Assembly (NCBI GenBank): GCA_013140605.1
Contig: JABFSL010000098.1
Location: 1 to 37,173 of the forward strand
Direction: 5' to 3'
Source: Anaerolineales bacterium
GTDB taxonomy: Bacteria > Chloroflexota > Anaerolineae > Anaerolineales > Villigracilaceae
DNA: 37,173 nt
Below are positions 15,269-24,363 of the stretch, in pieces; the stretch's first letter is position 1, and each line of letters opens with the position of its first letter. The notes under the pieces were generated by a model. It had not been told where the DNA came from, ran no database searches, and saw only the letters and a list, made by a program, of their open reading frames with translations. The translations under genes and the position numbers were made by a program.

Positions 15269-16123
15269 ATGCCAATTTTTGCCATTATCCTGTTGTTCTT
15301 TTCCGCATCCATGCATGCCATGTGGAATTTTCTACTTAAGAGTTCCGAGGAAAAATATATCGCCATGGGCTGGCAGGTGATCCTGAGCGGATTATTCTCA
15401 ACCGTCCTGATATTTTTCACCGGCCTGCCGCCAAGCTCGATGTGGTTCTTCGCGGTCTTGAGCATGATCCTGGAAGCAATTTATTTCATTCTGCTGTGCA
15501 TTGCCTACAGCGACCATGATTTTTCGCTGGTGTATCCCATTGCGCGCGGAGCGGCCCCGGCCTTGTTGGTGCTATGGTCTGCGATCTTTCTGCGCGAACA
15601 ATTGACTGTTGGCGGTTACATTGGACTGGCTTTTATCACAGGCGGCATGATCGTGATCGGTGCGACCACGCTGCTGCATAGCAATGGCGAAAAGCCGCAC
15701 TTGCGCGGGATCCTTACCGCCCTGTCAGTGGCGCTGATCATTTCCATTTATACATTTATTGACGGGACAGCCGTAAAAAACGGACCCGCCCTGCCTTATG
15801 GATTATCCATGTTCGTGATGGTTCCGTTTGTGACGACCCCATATCTCACTCACCGTTATGGATGGAGTTCCTTCGCAAGGGTGTGGGAGAAGAATTATAA
15901 ATATTTACTGGTTGGCGGAGTGTTGGGACTTGTGGCATATATGCTCGCGCTGTTTGCCTATACCTTTGCGCCGCTCAGTTATTCGGGCGCGATCCGTGAG
16001 GTGAGCGCAGTGATCGGAGCGTTCCTCGGCTGGAGATTCTTGAAGGAGGAAATGGGCGGCGTGCGCGTGGCAGGCTCCGCGATCGTGTTCGCAGGGGTGA
16101 TGGTGATCGCGATTTTTGGATAA
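15269..16123 (+). CDS. EamA/DMT-family transporter
   Basis: 284 residues with about ten hydrophobic helices in two homologous halves, the layout of drug/metabolite transporters. FSASMHAMWNFLLKSS at the N-terminus and YPIARGAAPALLVLWSA in the first half resemble EamA domains; YSGAIREVSAVIGAFLGWRFLKEE is the corresponding block of the second half. It is an inner-membrane exporter or importer of a small metabolite, not further predictable. It begins 3 nt after the epoxide-hydrolase-like gene and ends 30 nt before the Nudix start. Confidence 0.87.
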   Translation: MPIFAIILLFFSASMHAMWNFLLKSSEEKYIAMGWQVILSGLFSTVLIFFTGLPPSSMWFFAVLSMILEAIYFILLCIAYSDHDFSLVYPIARGAAPALLVLWSAIFLREQLTVGGYIGLAFITGGMIVIGATTLLHSNGEKPHLRGILTALSVALIISIYTFIDGTAVKNGPALPYGLSMFVMVPFVTTPYLTHRYGWSSFARVWEKNYKYLLVGGVLGLVAYMLALFAYTFAPLSYSGAIREVSAVIGAFLGWRFLKEEMGGVRVAGSAIVFAGVMVIAIFG

Positions 16124-16127
16124 TTGC

Positions 16128-16146
16128 AATGTCGTCATTGCGAGGA
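16128..16146 (+). repeat. Fragment of an ATGTCGTTGCGAGG-type repeat
   Basis: AATGTCGTCATTGCGAGGA matches the end of the palindromic elements at 29009 and 32823. The fragment provides the GAGGA Shine-Dalgarno for the Nudix gene. Confidence 0.55.
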
Positions 16147-16153
16147 ATATAAA

Positions 16154-16573
16154 ATGCCAGATCAAATTTTTCCAGAACCGACAGTGGGCGTGTTTATCTT
16201 CAACAAGGCAGGGGAGCTGTTGTTGTTGAAGAGCCATAAATTCCCCGGCAAATATGTCGTCCCCGGCGGGCATGTGGAATTGGGTGAGCGGATCGAGGAG
16301 GCGGCTGTGCGCGAGGCGAAGGAGGAGACCGGGCTGGATATTTATGACCTGAAGTTCATTAACTTCCAGCAGTTCATTTATGACCCCTCGTTCTGGAAGC
16401 GGCGGCACTTCATCTTTTTCGATTACGCCTGTAAAACGGACTCTCTGACATTGACGCTGAATGATGAAGCGGAGGAGCATGTTTGGGTTAAGTTGGAGGC
16501 GGCTCTTCATCTGCCTTTGGATTCTTATACGCGGACTTCCGTCGAGAAGATCGTTAAGGGAAATTTGTCATAA
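16154..16573 (+). CDS. Nudix hydrolase
   Basis: 139 residues with a full Nudix box at residues 39-61 (G-x5-E-x7-REAKEETGL). The family cleaves nucleoside diphosphates linked to another group, using Mg2+ or Mn2+ bound by the REAKEE helix. Specificity cannot be read from sequence. I chose ATG 16154 because GAGGA lies 7 nt before it. A frame extension to 16124 would run through repeat sequence. The gene overlaps nothing but follows the EamA transporter closely. Confidence 0.9.
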   Translation: MPDQIFPEPTVGVFIFNKAGELLLLKSHKFPGKYVVPGGHVELGERIEEAAVREAKEETGLDIYDLKFINFQQFIYDPSFWKRRHFIFFDYACKTDSLTLTLNDEAEEHVWVKLEAALHLPLDSYTRTSVEKIVKGNLS

Positions 16574-16594
16574 AATCAGGGTGATTAAAAATGG

Positions 16595-16724
16595 TTGCAG
16601 TCCCGCCTGAAACTGGGTAATATAAGAGGGCATGGAACGAATTTTGGCACGAATCCTTTTAGGCATATTTATGCCTTAAATCAGAAAGCCTGATGGGTAC
16701 ACATGTACCTGTCAGGCTTTTTTT
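16595..16724 (+). promoter_or_regulatory. Leader region before the aminotransferase, with weak promoter and two hairpins
   Basis: A weak promoter-like pair, TTGCAG and TAATAT with a 17-nt spacer (16595-16623), is followed by a hairpin AGGCAT-ATTT-ATGCCT (16661-16676) and then by an intrinsic terminator that ends 21 nt before the aminotransferase ATG. If the promoter is real, the terminator lies inside the leader and would act as an attenuator. Otherwise it simply ends the Nudix transcript. Confidence 0.4.
16685..16724 (+). terminator. Intrinsic terminator just before the aminotransferase gene
   Basis: AAAGCCTGA (16685-16693) pairs with TCAGGCTTT (16712-16720) and GGTAC pairs with GTACC inside it. 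A run of T follows directly. Confidence 0.88.
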
Positions 16725-16745
16725 ATCTCATAACAAGGAGTATGA

Positions 16746-17993
16746 ATGCAAACACCGTGGGAATATCGTTACGCACATCGCACGCAAAAAATGGGGAGTT
16801 CCGTCATCCGTGAATTGTTGAAATTCACTGAACAGCCCGACATTATTTCATTTGCGGGAGGATTGCCTGCGCCTGATGTTTTCCCGTTGAAGGAGTTTCA
16901 AGAGGCTTGTAATGTTGTTTTGGAAACACATGGAGCGCAGGCCTTGCAGTACAGCACGACCGAAGGCTACCTGCCTTTGCGCGAAATGATCGCGCGCCAC
17001 AATGCGCGCTTCAGCGTGCAGGTGACCTCTGAAAATATTATGATCACTTCCGGCTCGCAGCAGGCGTTGGATTTTATCGGACGTTTGTTCGTCAACCGCG
17101 GTGATTATATTGTCGTGGAATCGCCGACTTATTTGGGAGCATTGCAGGCATGGAACGCCTATGGCGCGCAATATATTTCCGTGCGCGCGGATGAACACGG
17201 CATGGTCGTGGATGAGTTGGAGGCCGCTCTTCGCATTGGCCCCAAGTTCATTTATATTCTGCCGAACTTTCAAAACCCATCAGGTTCCACGCTCAGCCTT
17301 GAGCGCCGCAAGAAGTTGGTTGAGCTGGCAGATAAATACGGCGTTCCGATTGTGGAAGATGATCCATACGGACAGCTCCGCTATGAAGGTGAGCATATCC
17401 CCTCGGTTGCCACCCTGGACAGTCAGTACCGCAACGACAATGACGGCGAATATACCGGCAATGTGATCTACCTGAGCACATTCTCAAAATTGCTCGCGCC
17501 GGGACTGCGCCTCGCATGGGTGGTCGCGCCGCCGCAGGTGGTGCGAAAATTGGTCATGACCAAACAAGCTGCTGATTTGCACACATCGTCATTCAACCAG
17601 CATGTGGCCTATGAAGTGGCCAAGGGCGGATTTTTGGATGAGCATGTCAAGGTGATCCGCTCCACGTATAAGGAACGCCGCGATGTGATGCTCGAAATGA
17701 TGGATGAAATGTTCCCGCCCGAAGTGCGCTGGACAAAACCGCAAGGCGGCATGTTCCTATGGGGTATGCTCCCTGAAACTGTGGATGCGGCTGAAGTTCT
17801 AAAAGTTGCGATCGACCGCAAGGTGGCATTCGTGCCCGGCGCGGCATTCCACCCGAATGGCGGCGGCAGGAATACAATGCGCCTTAACTTCTCGTTCTCA
17901 TCACCGGATACCATCCGCGAGGGAATTACCAGATTGGGTATTACTTTGAAGGAAGCGGTGAAGAATGGAAAGACAGTGGGTAGTGGAAAGTGA
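16746..17993 (+). CDS. PLP-dependent class I/II aminotransferase (LysN/2-aminoadipate type)
   Basis: 415 residues of fold-type I aminotransferase. ISFAGGLPAPDVFP at residues 34-47 and YSTTEGYLPLREMIA are typical of the 2-aminoadipate/MocR-like subgroup. NFQNPSGSTLS and IVEDDPYGQLRYEG bind the cofactor, and STFSKLLAPGLRLAW carries the Schiff-base lysine K248. No GntR domain is fused, so this is an enzyme rather than a MocR regulator. The likely substrates are 2-aminoadipate, branched-chain or aromatic amino acids. A Shine-Dalgarno (AAGGAG) is present. The final residues (VGSGK) are read from GTAGTGG repeat words. Confidence 0.9.
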   Translation: MQTPWEYRYAHRTQKMGSSVIRELLKFTEQPDIISFAGGLPAPDVFPLKEFQEACNVVLETHGAQALQYSTTEGYLPLREMIARHNARFSVQVTSENIMITSGSQQALDFIGRLFVNRGDYIVVESPTYLGALQAWNAYGAQYISVRADEHGMVVDELEAALRIGPKFIYILPNFQNPSGSTLSLERRKKLVELADKYGVPIVEDDPYGQLRYEGEHIPSVATLDSQYRNDNDGEYTGNVIYLSTFSKLLAPGLRLAWVVAPPQVVRKLVMTKQAADLHTSSFNQHVAYEVAKGGFLDEHVKVIRSTYKERRDVMLEMMDEMFPPEVRWTKPQGGMFLWGMLPETVDAAEVLKVAIDRKVAFVPGAAFHPNGGGRNTMRLNFSFSSPDTIREGITRLGITLKEAVKNGKTVGSGK

Positions 17994-18009
17994 GTAGTGG
18001 GAAGTAATA
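17976..18009 (+). repeat. GTAGTGG-type word repeat at the aminotransferase 3' end
   Basis: GTGGGTAGTGG, AAAGTGAGTAGTGGG and AAGTAAT follow one another. An opposite-strand counterpart (ACTATTCACTACCCACC, from 18053) lies beyond the terminator, so the block forms a loose inverted repeat around it. Confidence 0.5.
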
Positions 18010-18019
18010 TGCCAAGATA

Positions 18020-18053
18020 AAAAGACGCCCTATTCTGGAATAGGGCGTCTTTT
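18020..18053 (+). terminator. Bidirectional terminator between aminotransferase and malic enzyme
   Basis: AAAAGACGCCCTATTC and GAATAGGGCGTCTTTT form a perfect 16-bp stem with a two-base loop. It serves both convergent genes. Confidence 0.92.
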
Positions 18054-18083
18054 ACTATTCACTACCCACCTCACACTGCCTAT

Positions 18084-19433
18084 CTACTCATCCACATACG
18101 GGACATATTCCGCGCGCGCGATTCCCTGCTTGATGGCGGTCTCTGCAACGGCACGCGCGACGGCGCGATGCACTTTCTTATCCAATGGGCTGGGAACCAA
18201 TTCGCCGGGCGGGGTCATCTCGGCGATGACGTGCGCGGCGGCCAATAACATTTCATGCGTGATGCGCGGCGCGTTCGCATCCACTGCGCCGCGAAAGATG
18301 CCGGGGAATCCCAAAACATTATTCACAGATTTTCCGTCCGCCGCAAAAGCCGCGCCGTGCTCCATCGCCAGTTCAGGATCAATTTCAGGGTTCGGGTTAG
18401 ACAGCGCGAGAATGATCTGTCCCTTGCGAACCATTTCAGGCTTGATCAAATTCGGCGCGCCGGTGGTCGCGATCACGATGTCGCATTTTTCCATGATCTC
18501 TTTTAAGTTGGATTTCCTGCCCCCGGCCTTTTCAAACCTACTTAAAGCATCTTGACTCAAGTCCGCGCCATAGACTGCGTTCCCGGTCAAGCGCATCATC
18601 ATCTGACCGATGGCATGGCCAGCCGCCCCAAGCCCGATCTGCCCGATGACCGCTTTGTTCAGATTCGTGCCAGTCTCGCGCGCGGCGTTAAGCAAGGCCG
18701 CGGTACAGACCACCGCCGTGCCATGCTGATCGTCATGCAGAACGGGAATATCGAGCATGGCTTGTAATCTTTCTTCAATTTCAAAACAGCGCGGCGCGGA
18801 TATATCCTCAAGTTGAATGGCTGAGAAGGTCGGCGAGATGGCCGCAACAGCCGCAATGATCTCTTCGGTATCTTTTGTATTCAATAAAATGGGAATCCCC
18901 GAAAGCCCAACCAGCGTTTCCATCAACATGGCTTTGCCTTCCATCACAGGCATACTTGCCAGCGGACCGATATCTCCAAGCCCGAGTACAGCCGTACCGT
19001 CTGAAACAATGGCCACCATGTGACTGATGCTGGTATACAACCGCGCCTTCGATGGATCTTTGGCGATCATCAAGCAGACTTCCGCGACACCGGGCGTATA
19101 CACGCGTCGCAGCGTGGTCAATGAATCAATGGGGTAACGCGAGCGGATGGCGATCTTCCCTTTTTGATGAAGCTCCAACACCTCGTCACGCACTTCGAGG
19201 ATGCGCGTGCCTTCGTTGTTCCGCATGGCTTCGAGGATTACTTCCACATGTGCTTCATCCTCCGCTGTAATGGTAATATCACGCACCACGTTCTGTGATG
19301 TTTCAGTCAGCAATAACAGACTGCCGACATTCCCGCCTGCTTCGGCAATTACGGTCAATAATTTTGCCAGTACACCGTTTTTCTGTGAATTGCGGACGCG
19401 TACCGTACGAATGAGTTTTCGTTCCCAGGCCAT
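18084..19433 (-). CDS. NAD(P)-dependent malic enzyme with N-terminal ACT domain
   Basis: 449 residues. An ACT-like regulatory domain (about residues 6-85) precedes the malic enzyme. Catalytic Y112 is in RRVYTPGVAEVC and K167 in EGKAML; metal ligands are E209/D210 (LEDISAP) and D234/D235 (HDDQHGTA). IGQIGLGAAGHAIGQ binds the dinucleotide. It converts malate to pyruvate and CO2; an ACT domain suggests control by an amino acid or another small ligand. I chose the start at 19433 because AAGGAG lies 7 nt before it on the minus strand. Cofactor choice is not certain. Confidence 0.93.
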   Translation of the reverse strand: MAWERKLIRTVRVRNSQKNGVLAKLLTVIAEAGGNVGSLLLLTETSQNVVRDITITAEDEAHVEVILEAMRNNEGTRILEVRDEVLELHQKGKIAIRSRYPIDSLTTLRRVYTPGVAEVCLMIAKDPSKARLYTSISHMVAIVSDGTAVLGLGDIGPLASMPVMEGKAMLMETLVGLSGIPILLNTKDTEEIIAAVAAISPTFSAIQLEDISAPRCFEIEERLQAMLDIPVLHDDQHGTAVVCTAALLNAARETGTNLNKAVIGQIGLGAAGHAIGQMMMRLTGNAVYGADLSQDALSRFEKAGGRKSNLKEIMEKCDIVIATTGAPNLIKPEMVRKGQIILALSNPNPEIDPELAMEHGAAFAADGKSVNNVLGFPGIFRGAVDANAPRITHEMLLAAAHVIAEMTPPGELVPSPLDKKVHRAVARAVAETAIKQGIARAEYVPYVDE

Positions 19434-19576
19434 ATGTGACTCCTTTACTGCGTCCCTAAGGGCGAAGAATATTCTACATATCCATTTTAAGACAATCACT
19501 TGCGCCGCACGCCAGTGCAGGTGTACCGCAAATCCTCAAACGATTCGCGGTATTCATCGCAACAAATATAATTTGA

Positions 19577-20296
19577 TTATTTCAGCAAATCAGGAAGTTC
19601 TGCAAATGATTTGATGATCGCGCATCCTGCGTCGGGGAAGAGACTGATCGGGTCGTAGAGAACAGGTATCAGCCCGGCGCGACGCGCACCGACAACATCG
19701 GCAAAATAATTGTCGCCGATGTACATCGTCTCCTGTGCGGATGTGCCGGCCAATTCCAACGCACGTTCAAAGATGAGGCTGTGAGGCTTGAAGGAATTCA
19801 CTTCTCCGCCCGCAAGAACGAATTGAAAATAAGAGTCGAGTTTTATATTTTTTATTTCATCATGATATGGCTCTTCGCGATTGGACACCACGCCAAGCAC
19901 ATACCCTGATCTTTTCAGGAATTCCAAAAGCGGACATACATCCGGCGGCACATGGACTTCTGGTTTATAAAATTCCTCCATGTACGCTGAAACCTGTGGT
20001 GCGAGTTCCACAGCCTGTGCGGTTCCAGTGCCCAGCGCCACCAAACGCCGCTTTGTAAAATTAACCCAAAAGCTTCTCTGGTCATCCTTGAACAGCCTGC
20101 CATCGGCTTGAATTTCAAGCGAGAAGGCAAAATAATGGTGCACCCAATGCTCCGCGCGGATAAAACCCTCTTCCGAAATATGCAAACCAATGCTTCTGGC
20201 ATATTCCACAAAAACATCCCCGGCAGCGGGGATGTGATGACGAAGCGTACCGTCAAGATCGAATAGTACTGCTTTAATGGGATTGGACGAAATCAA
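19577..20296 (-). CDS. HAD-superfamily hydrolase (phosphatase)
   Basis: 239 residues. All four HAD motifs are present: FDLDGTL (nucleophile Asp), VVSNRE (motif II), FKPH (motif III Lys) and GDNYFADVVGARRAG (motif IV). The helical cap sits between motifs I and II, so it is a subfamily I enzyme like phosphoglycolate phosphatase or YjjG. The substrate is not predictable. The start is TTG at 20296, with AGAGG six nt upstream on the coding strand. It is preceded by moaA on the same strand, with a palindromic repeat between them. Confidence 0.9.
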   Translation of the reverse strand: MISSNPIKAVLFDLDGTLRHHIPAAGDVFVEYARSIGLHISEEGFIRAEHWVHHYFAFSLEIQADGRLFKDDQRSFWVNFTKRRLVALGTGTAQAVELAPQVSAYMEEFYKPEVHVPPDVCPLLEFLKRSGYVLGVVSNREEPYHDEIKNIKLDSYFQFVLAGGEVNSFKPHSLIFERALELAGTSAQETMYIGDNYFADVVGARRAGLIPVLYDPISLFPDAGCAIIKSFAELPDLLK

Positions 20297-20323
20297 GTAA
20301 ACCTCTGGATTTGAAAATCATTT

Positions 20324-20469
20324 GAACTCTTTCATAAGTAGGTGTAATTTAGCCACACACCTGCCCTGGCGGGCGGTGCCAGGGGAGCACACAGAGTCTT
20401 TTGAGAAGAACCTTTAAATCTCTGTTTTTCTCTGTGACCTCTGTGGCAAAAAGGCTTTTGCAAGAGGTC
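20324..20469. repeat. MITE/REP-like palindromic element, copy A (with extra hairpin)
   Basis: The right end CTTTTGCAAGAGGTC (20455-20469) and internal words (CACACAGAGTCTTTTGAGA, TCTCTGTGACCTCTGTGGC) match copy B at 24898. The left end is degraded (GAACTCTTTCATAAGT). Compared with copy B it has about 27 extra bases including CCCTGGC/GCCAGGG, a small hairpin insertion. It lies between moaA and the HAD gene. Confidence 0.75.
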
Positions 20470-20481
20470 TATTTTATGGAT

Positions 20482-21486
20482 TCAACCGCCGATATGCGAC
20501 ATCTCAACTTTGGGCAGGGAGATGGTGTTCTCGGATCGAAGTTCTGAATAGCGGTCATCCCGTTTGCCCCAAACATTCGCGATGAATTGTGAAACTTCAT
20601 CATCTGTCGCGCCGCCGCGGAGCAGGTCACGGAAATCATGGCCTTTGACAGCGAACAAACAGGTATAGAGTTTGCCTTCGGCGGTGATGCGGGCGCGGTT
20701 GCAGTCGCGGCAAAAGGCCTGGGTGACAGATGCGACCATGCCGACTTCGCCACTGCCGTCTTTATAGCGCCAGCGCCCGGCCACTTCACCTTGATAATTT
20801 GGGGTGACAGGCTCAAGCGGCATTTCAGCGTCGATCATTTTGACGATCTCAGCGGCGGAGACAACATCATCCATTCTCCAGCCGTTGGAATGACCCACAT
20901 CCATATACTCGATGAAGCGCAGGATATAGCCCTTCTCGCGGAAGTAGCGCGCCATCGGCAAAATACTGGATTCATTGAGTCCGCGCTTGACCACCATGTT
21001 GACCTTGATCGGGTCCAGTCCCACAGCGGCGGCGGCCTCCATCCCTTCGATGACTTTCTCCACCGGGAAATCCACATCGTTCATGGATTTGAATATTGCA
21101 TTATCGAGTGAGTCCAAACTTACGGTGACCCGTTTCAGCCCGGCATCTTTCAGCGCCCGCGCATGTTTGGGTAACAGCGACCCGTTCGTGGTCAGGGTAA
21201 GATCGAGATCGGGAATTTCCGCCAGCATGGAGATCAGGTCAGGCAGGTCTTTGCGGACAAGCGGCTCGCCGCCGGTCAGCCTGATCTTGCGGACTCCGTG
21301 TGCGGCAAAAATGCGTGCCAGCCGTGTGATCTCTTCAAAGGTTAGGATCTGATCGCGGTGCAGGAACTGGTGGTCTGGCCCGAAGATCTCCTTTGGCATA
21401 CAGTACACACAGCGGAAATTACAGCGGTCAGTGACGGAGATCCGCAGGTCACGCAGGGAACGGTTAAGAGTATCGGTTAGGGGCAT
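20482..21486 (-). CDS. moaA: GTP 3',8-cyclase MoaA
   Basis: 334 residues of radical SAM enzyme. The N-terminal cluster is C22-x3-C26-x2-C29 ([10 protein letters not shown]), LTGGEPLVR follows, and the C-terminal second cluster has FCRDC and a third Cys in LYTCLF. The chain ends in IGG, the conserved Gly-Gly tail needed for the MoaA reaction. It makes the first intermediate of molybdenum cofactor from GTP. No other moa gene is in the window. No Moco riboswitch was recognised upstream. The start shows only a weak AAGAAGCG ribosome-binding site. Confidence 0.96.
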   Translation of the reverse strand: MPLTDTLNRSLRDLRISVTDRCNFRCVYCMPKEIFGPDHQFLHRDQILTFEEITRLARIFAAHGVRKIRLTGGEPLVRKDLPDLISMLAEIPDLDLTLTTNGSLLPKHARALKDAGLKRVTVSLDSLDNAIFKSMNDVDFPVEKVIEGMEAAAAVGLDPIKVNMVVKRGLNESSILPMARYFREKGYILRFIEYMDVGHSNGWRMDDVVSAAEIVKMIDAEMPLEPVTPNYQGEVAGRWRYKDGSGEVGMVASVTQAFCRDCNRARITAEGKLYTCLFAVKGHDFRDLLRGGATDDEVSQFIANVWGKRDDRYSELRSENTISLPKVEMSHIGG

Positions 21487-21688
21487 TTTATTTCGCTTCT
21501 TGTCTAAAATTGTCTTACAAACTCATCTTACGAGGAACAACTCCGAAGGAGTTTACTGACGATGACTTCCTAATTGTACGCATTATAACAACAATATAAG
21601 AATCCCAATGATACAATTGACGAGCCTTGTTCCCCGTGCTATTATCCTTCATTATCTTTTACCATTTTTTTATTACAAAGGAGTTATT

Positions 21689-22771
21689 ATGAGTTTCGAA
21701 TTTATTGTTCGTATTGTTGGCATGGTTATCTTATCGATCATCGGCGGGTACTGGGGATACGAGATTGCGGCAAAATCCATTCCAGACCAGATCATTAGCT
21801 ATACACTGGGGTTTGCCCTGCTCGGCGCTCTGAGCGGACTGTTGTTTACGCCATACGTCACCACCCGCCCGGCGCGTTTCTTCCGCTCCCTGCTTGGCAG
21901 GCTCGCGGCGGAAAGTCTGTTCGCGGCGCTGACCGGATTGATCGTTGGTCTTCTGATCGCGGCCTTGCTCGGCTTCCCCCTTTCGCTTTTGCCAAAACCA
22001 TTTGGAGAGGTGCTTCCATTTTTGGGCGTACTGATCTTCTCATACTTTGGGGTTTCACTCTTCGTAATGCGGCAGGGTGACATTATGGGACTGCTCAGCG
22101 CCTTGAGTGGACGAAACGGCGAAGGCGGCAGTTCATCCTCCTGGACAAATCTCAACCGTAACATTCTGCTCGATACCAGCGTTATCATTGACGGCCGCGT
22201 GGCCGACATTGCCAAAACTGGATTCCTGCCCGGCACGCTTCTCATTCCGCGCTTTGTGTTGAACGAGCTTCAATATATCGCCGATTCCCCTGATGGCATG
22301 CGCCGTCAGCGCGGACGCCGCGGCATGGAAGTGCTGGCCGAATTACAGAAACTCCCGAACATCCTCGTCCGCATCTCAGACATCAACGTTGAAGGCGTGC
22401 GCGAAGTGGACGATAAACTCATCGTATTGGGCAAGCAGCTCAAAAGTCCGGTATTGACCAACGATTACAACCTCAACCGCATCGCCGAACTGCAGGGCGT
22501 GACCGTGCTCAATATCAACGAACTCGCCAACGCGGTTAAATCGGTTGTTCTGCCCGGTGAAGGCCTGCGCATCAACATCATTCAGGAAGGCAAGGAACAC
22601 GGACAGGGTGTCGGCTACATGGATGACGGCACAATGGTCGTGGTCGAGAACGGCAAGGAATACATCGGCGAATACATGGAAGTCAACATCACCAAAGTCC
22701 TGCAAACCGCCGCCGGCCGCATGATCTTTGGCCGCGTGGATGAAGAAGCCGCCGCGAAGAAGAAGAGATAG
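21689..22771 (+). CDS. PIN-TRAM domain membrane protein (YacL-like)
   Basis: 360 residues. Four membrane helices occupy about residues 5-130. A PIN nuclease domain follows with D162 and D168 (LLDTSVIIDGR), E193 (LNELQYIAD) and a later Asp (TNDYNLN). A TRAM domain, a probable RNA-binding beta-barrel, closes the chain (about 295-350). Relatives are widespread and uncharacterised; an RNase activity is predicted from the intact acidic site. ATG 21689 is chosen since AAAGGAG lies 5 nt before it; an upstream in-frame ATG at 21608 lacks one. The next gene is cysS. Confidence 0.92.
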   Translation: MSFEFIVRIVGMVILSIIGGYWGYEIAAKSIPDQIISYTLGFALLGALSGLLFTPYVTTRPARFFRSLLGRLAAESLFAALTGLIVGLLIAALLGFPLSLLPKPFGEVLPFLGVLIFSYFGVSLFVMRQGDIMGLLSALSGRNGEGGSSSSWTNLNRNILLDTSVIIDGRVADIAKTGFLPGTLLIPRFVLNELQYIADSPDGMRRQRGRRGMEVLAELQKLPNILVRISDINVEGVREVDDKLIVLGKQLKSPVLTNDYNLNRIAELQGVTVLNINELANAVKSVVLPGEGLRINIIQEGKEHGQGVGYMDDGTMVVVENGKEYIGEYMEVNITKVLQTAAGRMIFGRVDEEAAAKKKR

Positions 22772-22773
22772 TA

Positions 22774-22866
22774 GTCTTATAGTCCCCTTGTCGAGTGGTC
22801 GACTTGTCTGACCACTCGATAACTATCTGACTACTCGACCATCTGACTACCCGACTACGAGACTAA
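22774..22866 (+). repeat. Hairpin plus GACTA-word repeat between the PIN-TRAM gene and cysS
   Basis: TCGAGTGGTC (22791-22800) and GACCACTCGA (22810-22819) form a 10-bp stem; flanking TAGTC/GACTA and AGT/ACT extend it. From 22827 the words CTGACTACTCGACCAT and CTGACTACCCGACTACGAG follow in tandem up to the cysS start. A similar GACTA block precedes the GH1 gene at 31449. Confidence 0.6.
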
Positions 22867-22870
22867 CCCC

Positions 22871-24268
22871 ATGCTGAAAATCTACAACACCCTCACCCGC
22901 AAGACCGAAGAATTCCAAACCCTCGAACCGAACCTCGTCAAAATGTACGTCTGCGGTGTGACCGTTTACAACGACGCGCATGTCGGCCACGCCATGTCTG
23001 CGCTGGTCTTTGACATCATCCGCCGCTATTTGGAATACAGCGGCTACACCGTCAAGCACGTCATGAACTACACCGACGTGGACGACAAGATCATCAACCG
23101 CGCCAAACAGCTTAACGAAGACCCGCTCAAACTGTCACAGCGCTACATCGAAGACTACGCAGCCGACCTTAAGAGTCTGAACGTCCTGCCCGCCACATCC
23201 AACCCGCAGGTCAGCAAGACCATGCCGCACATCATTAAGTTCATCGAAGGCCTCATCCAAAAGGGACATGCCTACGCCGCCACGAATGGCGATGTTTATT
23301 TCAGCGTCACAAGCGACGACGATTATGGCCGTCTCTCAGGCCGCAAACTGGATGACATGCAGGCAGGCTCGCGCATCGAAGTGGAGGAAGCCAAAACTCA
23401 CCCAATGGACTTCGCACTCTGGAAGGCCGCCAAGGAAGGCGAAATTTCATGGGACAGTCCCTGGGGCAAAGGCCGCCCGGGCTGGCACATCGAATGCTCG
23501 GCCATGAACCTTGCCGAACTCGGCGAACAGATTGACATCCACGGCGGCGGCAACGACCTGATCTTCCCGCATCACGAGAACGAGATCGCGCAAAGCGAAT
23601 GCTACACGGGCAAGGAATTCTCGCGCTACTGGGTGCATAACGGCATGTTGCAGCTCGGCGGCGAGAAAATGTCCAAGTCGCTTGGCAACATCGTCAGCAT
23701 CAAGGAATTCCTATCCAAACGTGAAGCGGATGTGATGCGCATGCTGGTCTTGAACGGGACGTATCGCTCGCCTTTGCTTTTCAATGATGAGACATTGGAC
23801 GCCGCGCAGAAAAACGTCGAGCGCCTCAAATCTGCCCTGCGGCCTGCTTCTGCCTCTGCCAGCGGACTCAGCCCTGAATCAGATTTGCTTCTCGCATCCA
23901 AAGCCAACTCTGCAAAAACAAATTTCACCGAAGCCATGGACAGTGACTTCAACACCGCAGGCGCAGTCGCCGCGTTATTCGAACTCAGCAAGATCATCAA
24001 CAACGCGCGTGACGACGGAGCCACCGATGCGCAACTCACATTCGTACAAGCGGTGTTCAAGAACCTGGCAAATGTGCTTGGACTCAAACTCGAAGAGAAA
24101 AAAGGCTCGGGTGATGCGGACGCCTTCATCAACCTGCTGATCGAAGTCCGCGCCGAAGTGCGCAAGCAAAAACTATGGGCGCTCTCCGACCAAATCCGCG
24201 ACAAGTTGAAGGAACTCAACGTCACCATCGAAGACAGCAAGGATGGCACGAGTTGGCGGTATTCGTAA
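22871..24268 (+). CDS. cysS: Cysteinyl-tRNA synthetase
   Basis: 465 residues, the normal length. The class I signature HVGH (37-40) lies in [11 protein letters not shown], the KMSKS loop is exact at 266-270, and C28 is the first zinc ligand; later GWHIECSAM and HHENEIAQ carry the other zinc site residues. It charges tRNA-Cys. There is no Shine-Dalgarno, the upstream region being repeat words ending GACTAACCCC. A strong terminator follows. Confidence 0.97.
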   Translation: MLKIYNTLTRKTEEFQTLEPNLVKMYVCGVTVYNDAHVGHAMSALVFDIIRRYLEYSGYTVKHVMNYTDVDDKIINRAKQLNEDPLKLSQRYIEDYAADLKSLNVLPATSNPQVSKTMPHIIKFIEGLIQKGHAYAATNGDVYFSVTSDDDYGRLSGRKLDDMQAGSRIEVEEAKTHPMDFALWKAAKEGEISWDSPWGKGRPGWHIECSAMNLAELGEQIDIHGGGNDLIFPHHENEIAQSECYTGKEFSRYWVHNGMLQLGGEKMSKSLGNIVSIKEFLSKREADVMRMLVLNGTYRSPLLFNDETLDAAQKNVERLKSALRPASASASGLSPESDLLLASKANSAKTNFTEAMDSDFNTAGAVAALFELSKIINNARDDGATDAQLTFVQAVFKNLANVLGLKLEEKKGSGDADAFINLLIEVRAEVRKQKLWALSDQIRDKLKELNVTIEDSKDGTSWRYS

Positions 24269-24291
24269 TTGGAGGAATGAGTAATAAGTAA

Positions 24292-24333
24292 AAAGGACTT
24301 CCGAAGCGTTGACTTCGGAAGTCCTTTATTTTT
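24292..24333 (+). terminator. Terminator after cysS
   Basis: AAAGGACTTCCGAAG and CTTCGGAAGTCCTTT form a perfect 15-bp stem with a CGTTGA loop, followed by ATTTTT. Confidence 0.92.
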
Positions 24334-24350
24334 GGCCGCATTCACCATGC

Positions 24351-24356
24351 TATAAT
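24351..24356 (+). promoter_or_regulatory. -10 box for a possible leaderless start
   Basis: TATAAT ends 7 nt before the ATG at 24364. No -35 consensus and no Shine-Dalgarno are visible. Confidence 0.5.
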
Positions 24357-24363
24357 TATGTTT

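Noticed and set aside
21487-21607. Moco riboswitch before moaA
   Set aside because: Only a small ACTCC/GGAGT hairpin was seen; the conserved Moco RNA blocks were not recognised.
21608-21688. Upstream start for the PIN-TRAM protein
   Set aside because: An in-frame ATG exists with a TATAAG box before it, but AAAGGAG before ATG 21689 is much better and gives the typical N-terminus.
22827-22866. CRISPR array
   Set aside because: The GACTA words are short, degenerate and contiguous, without regular repeats and unique spacers.
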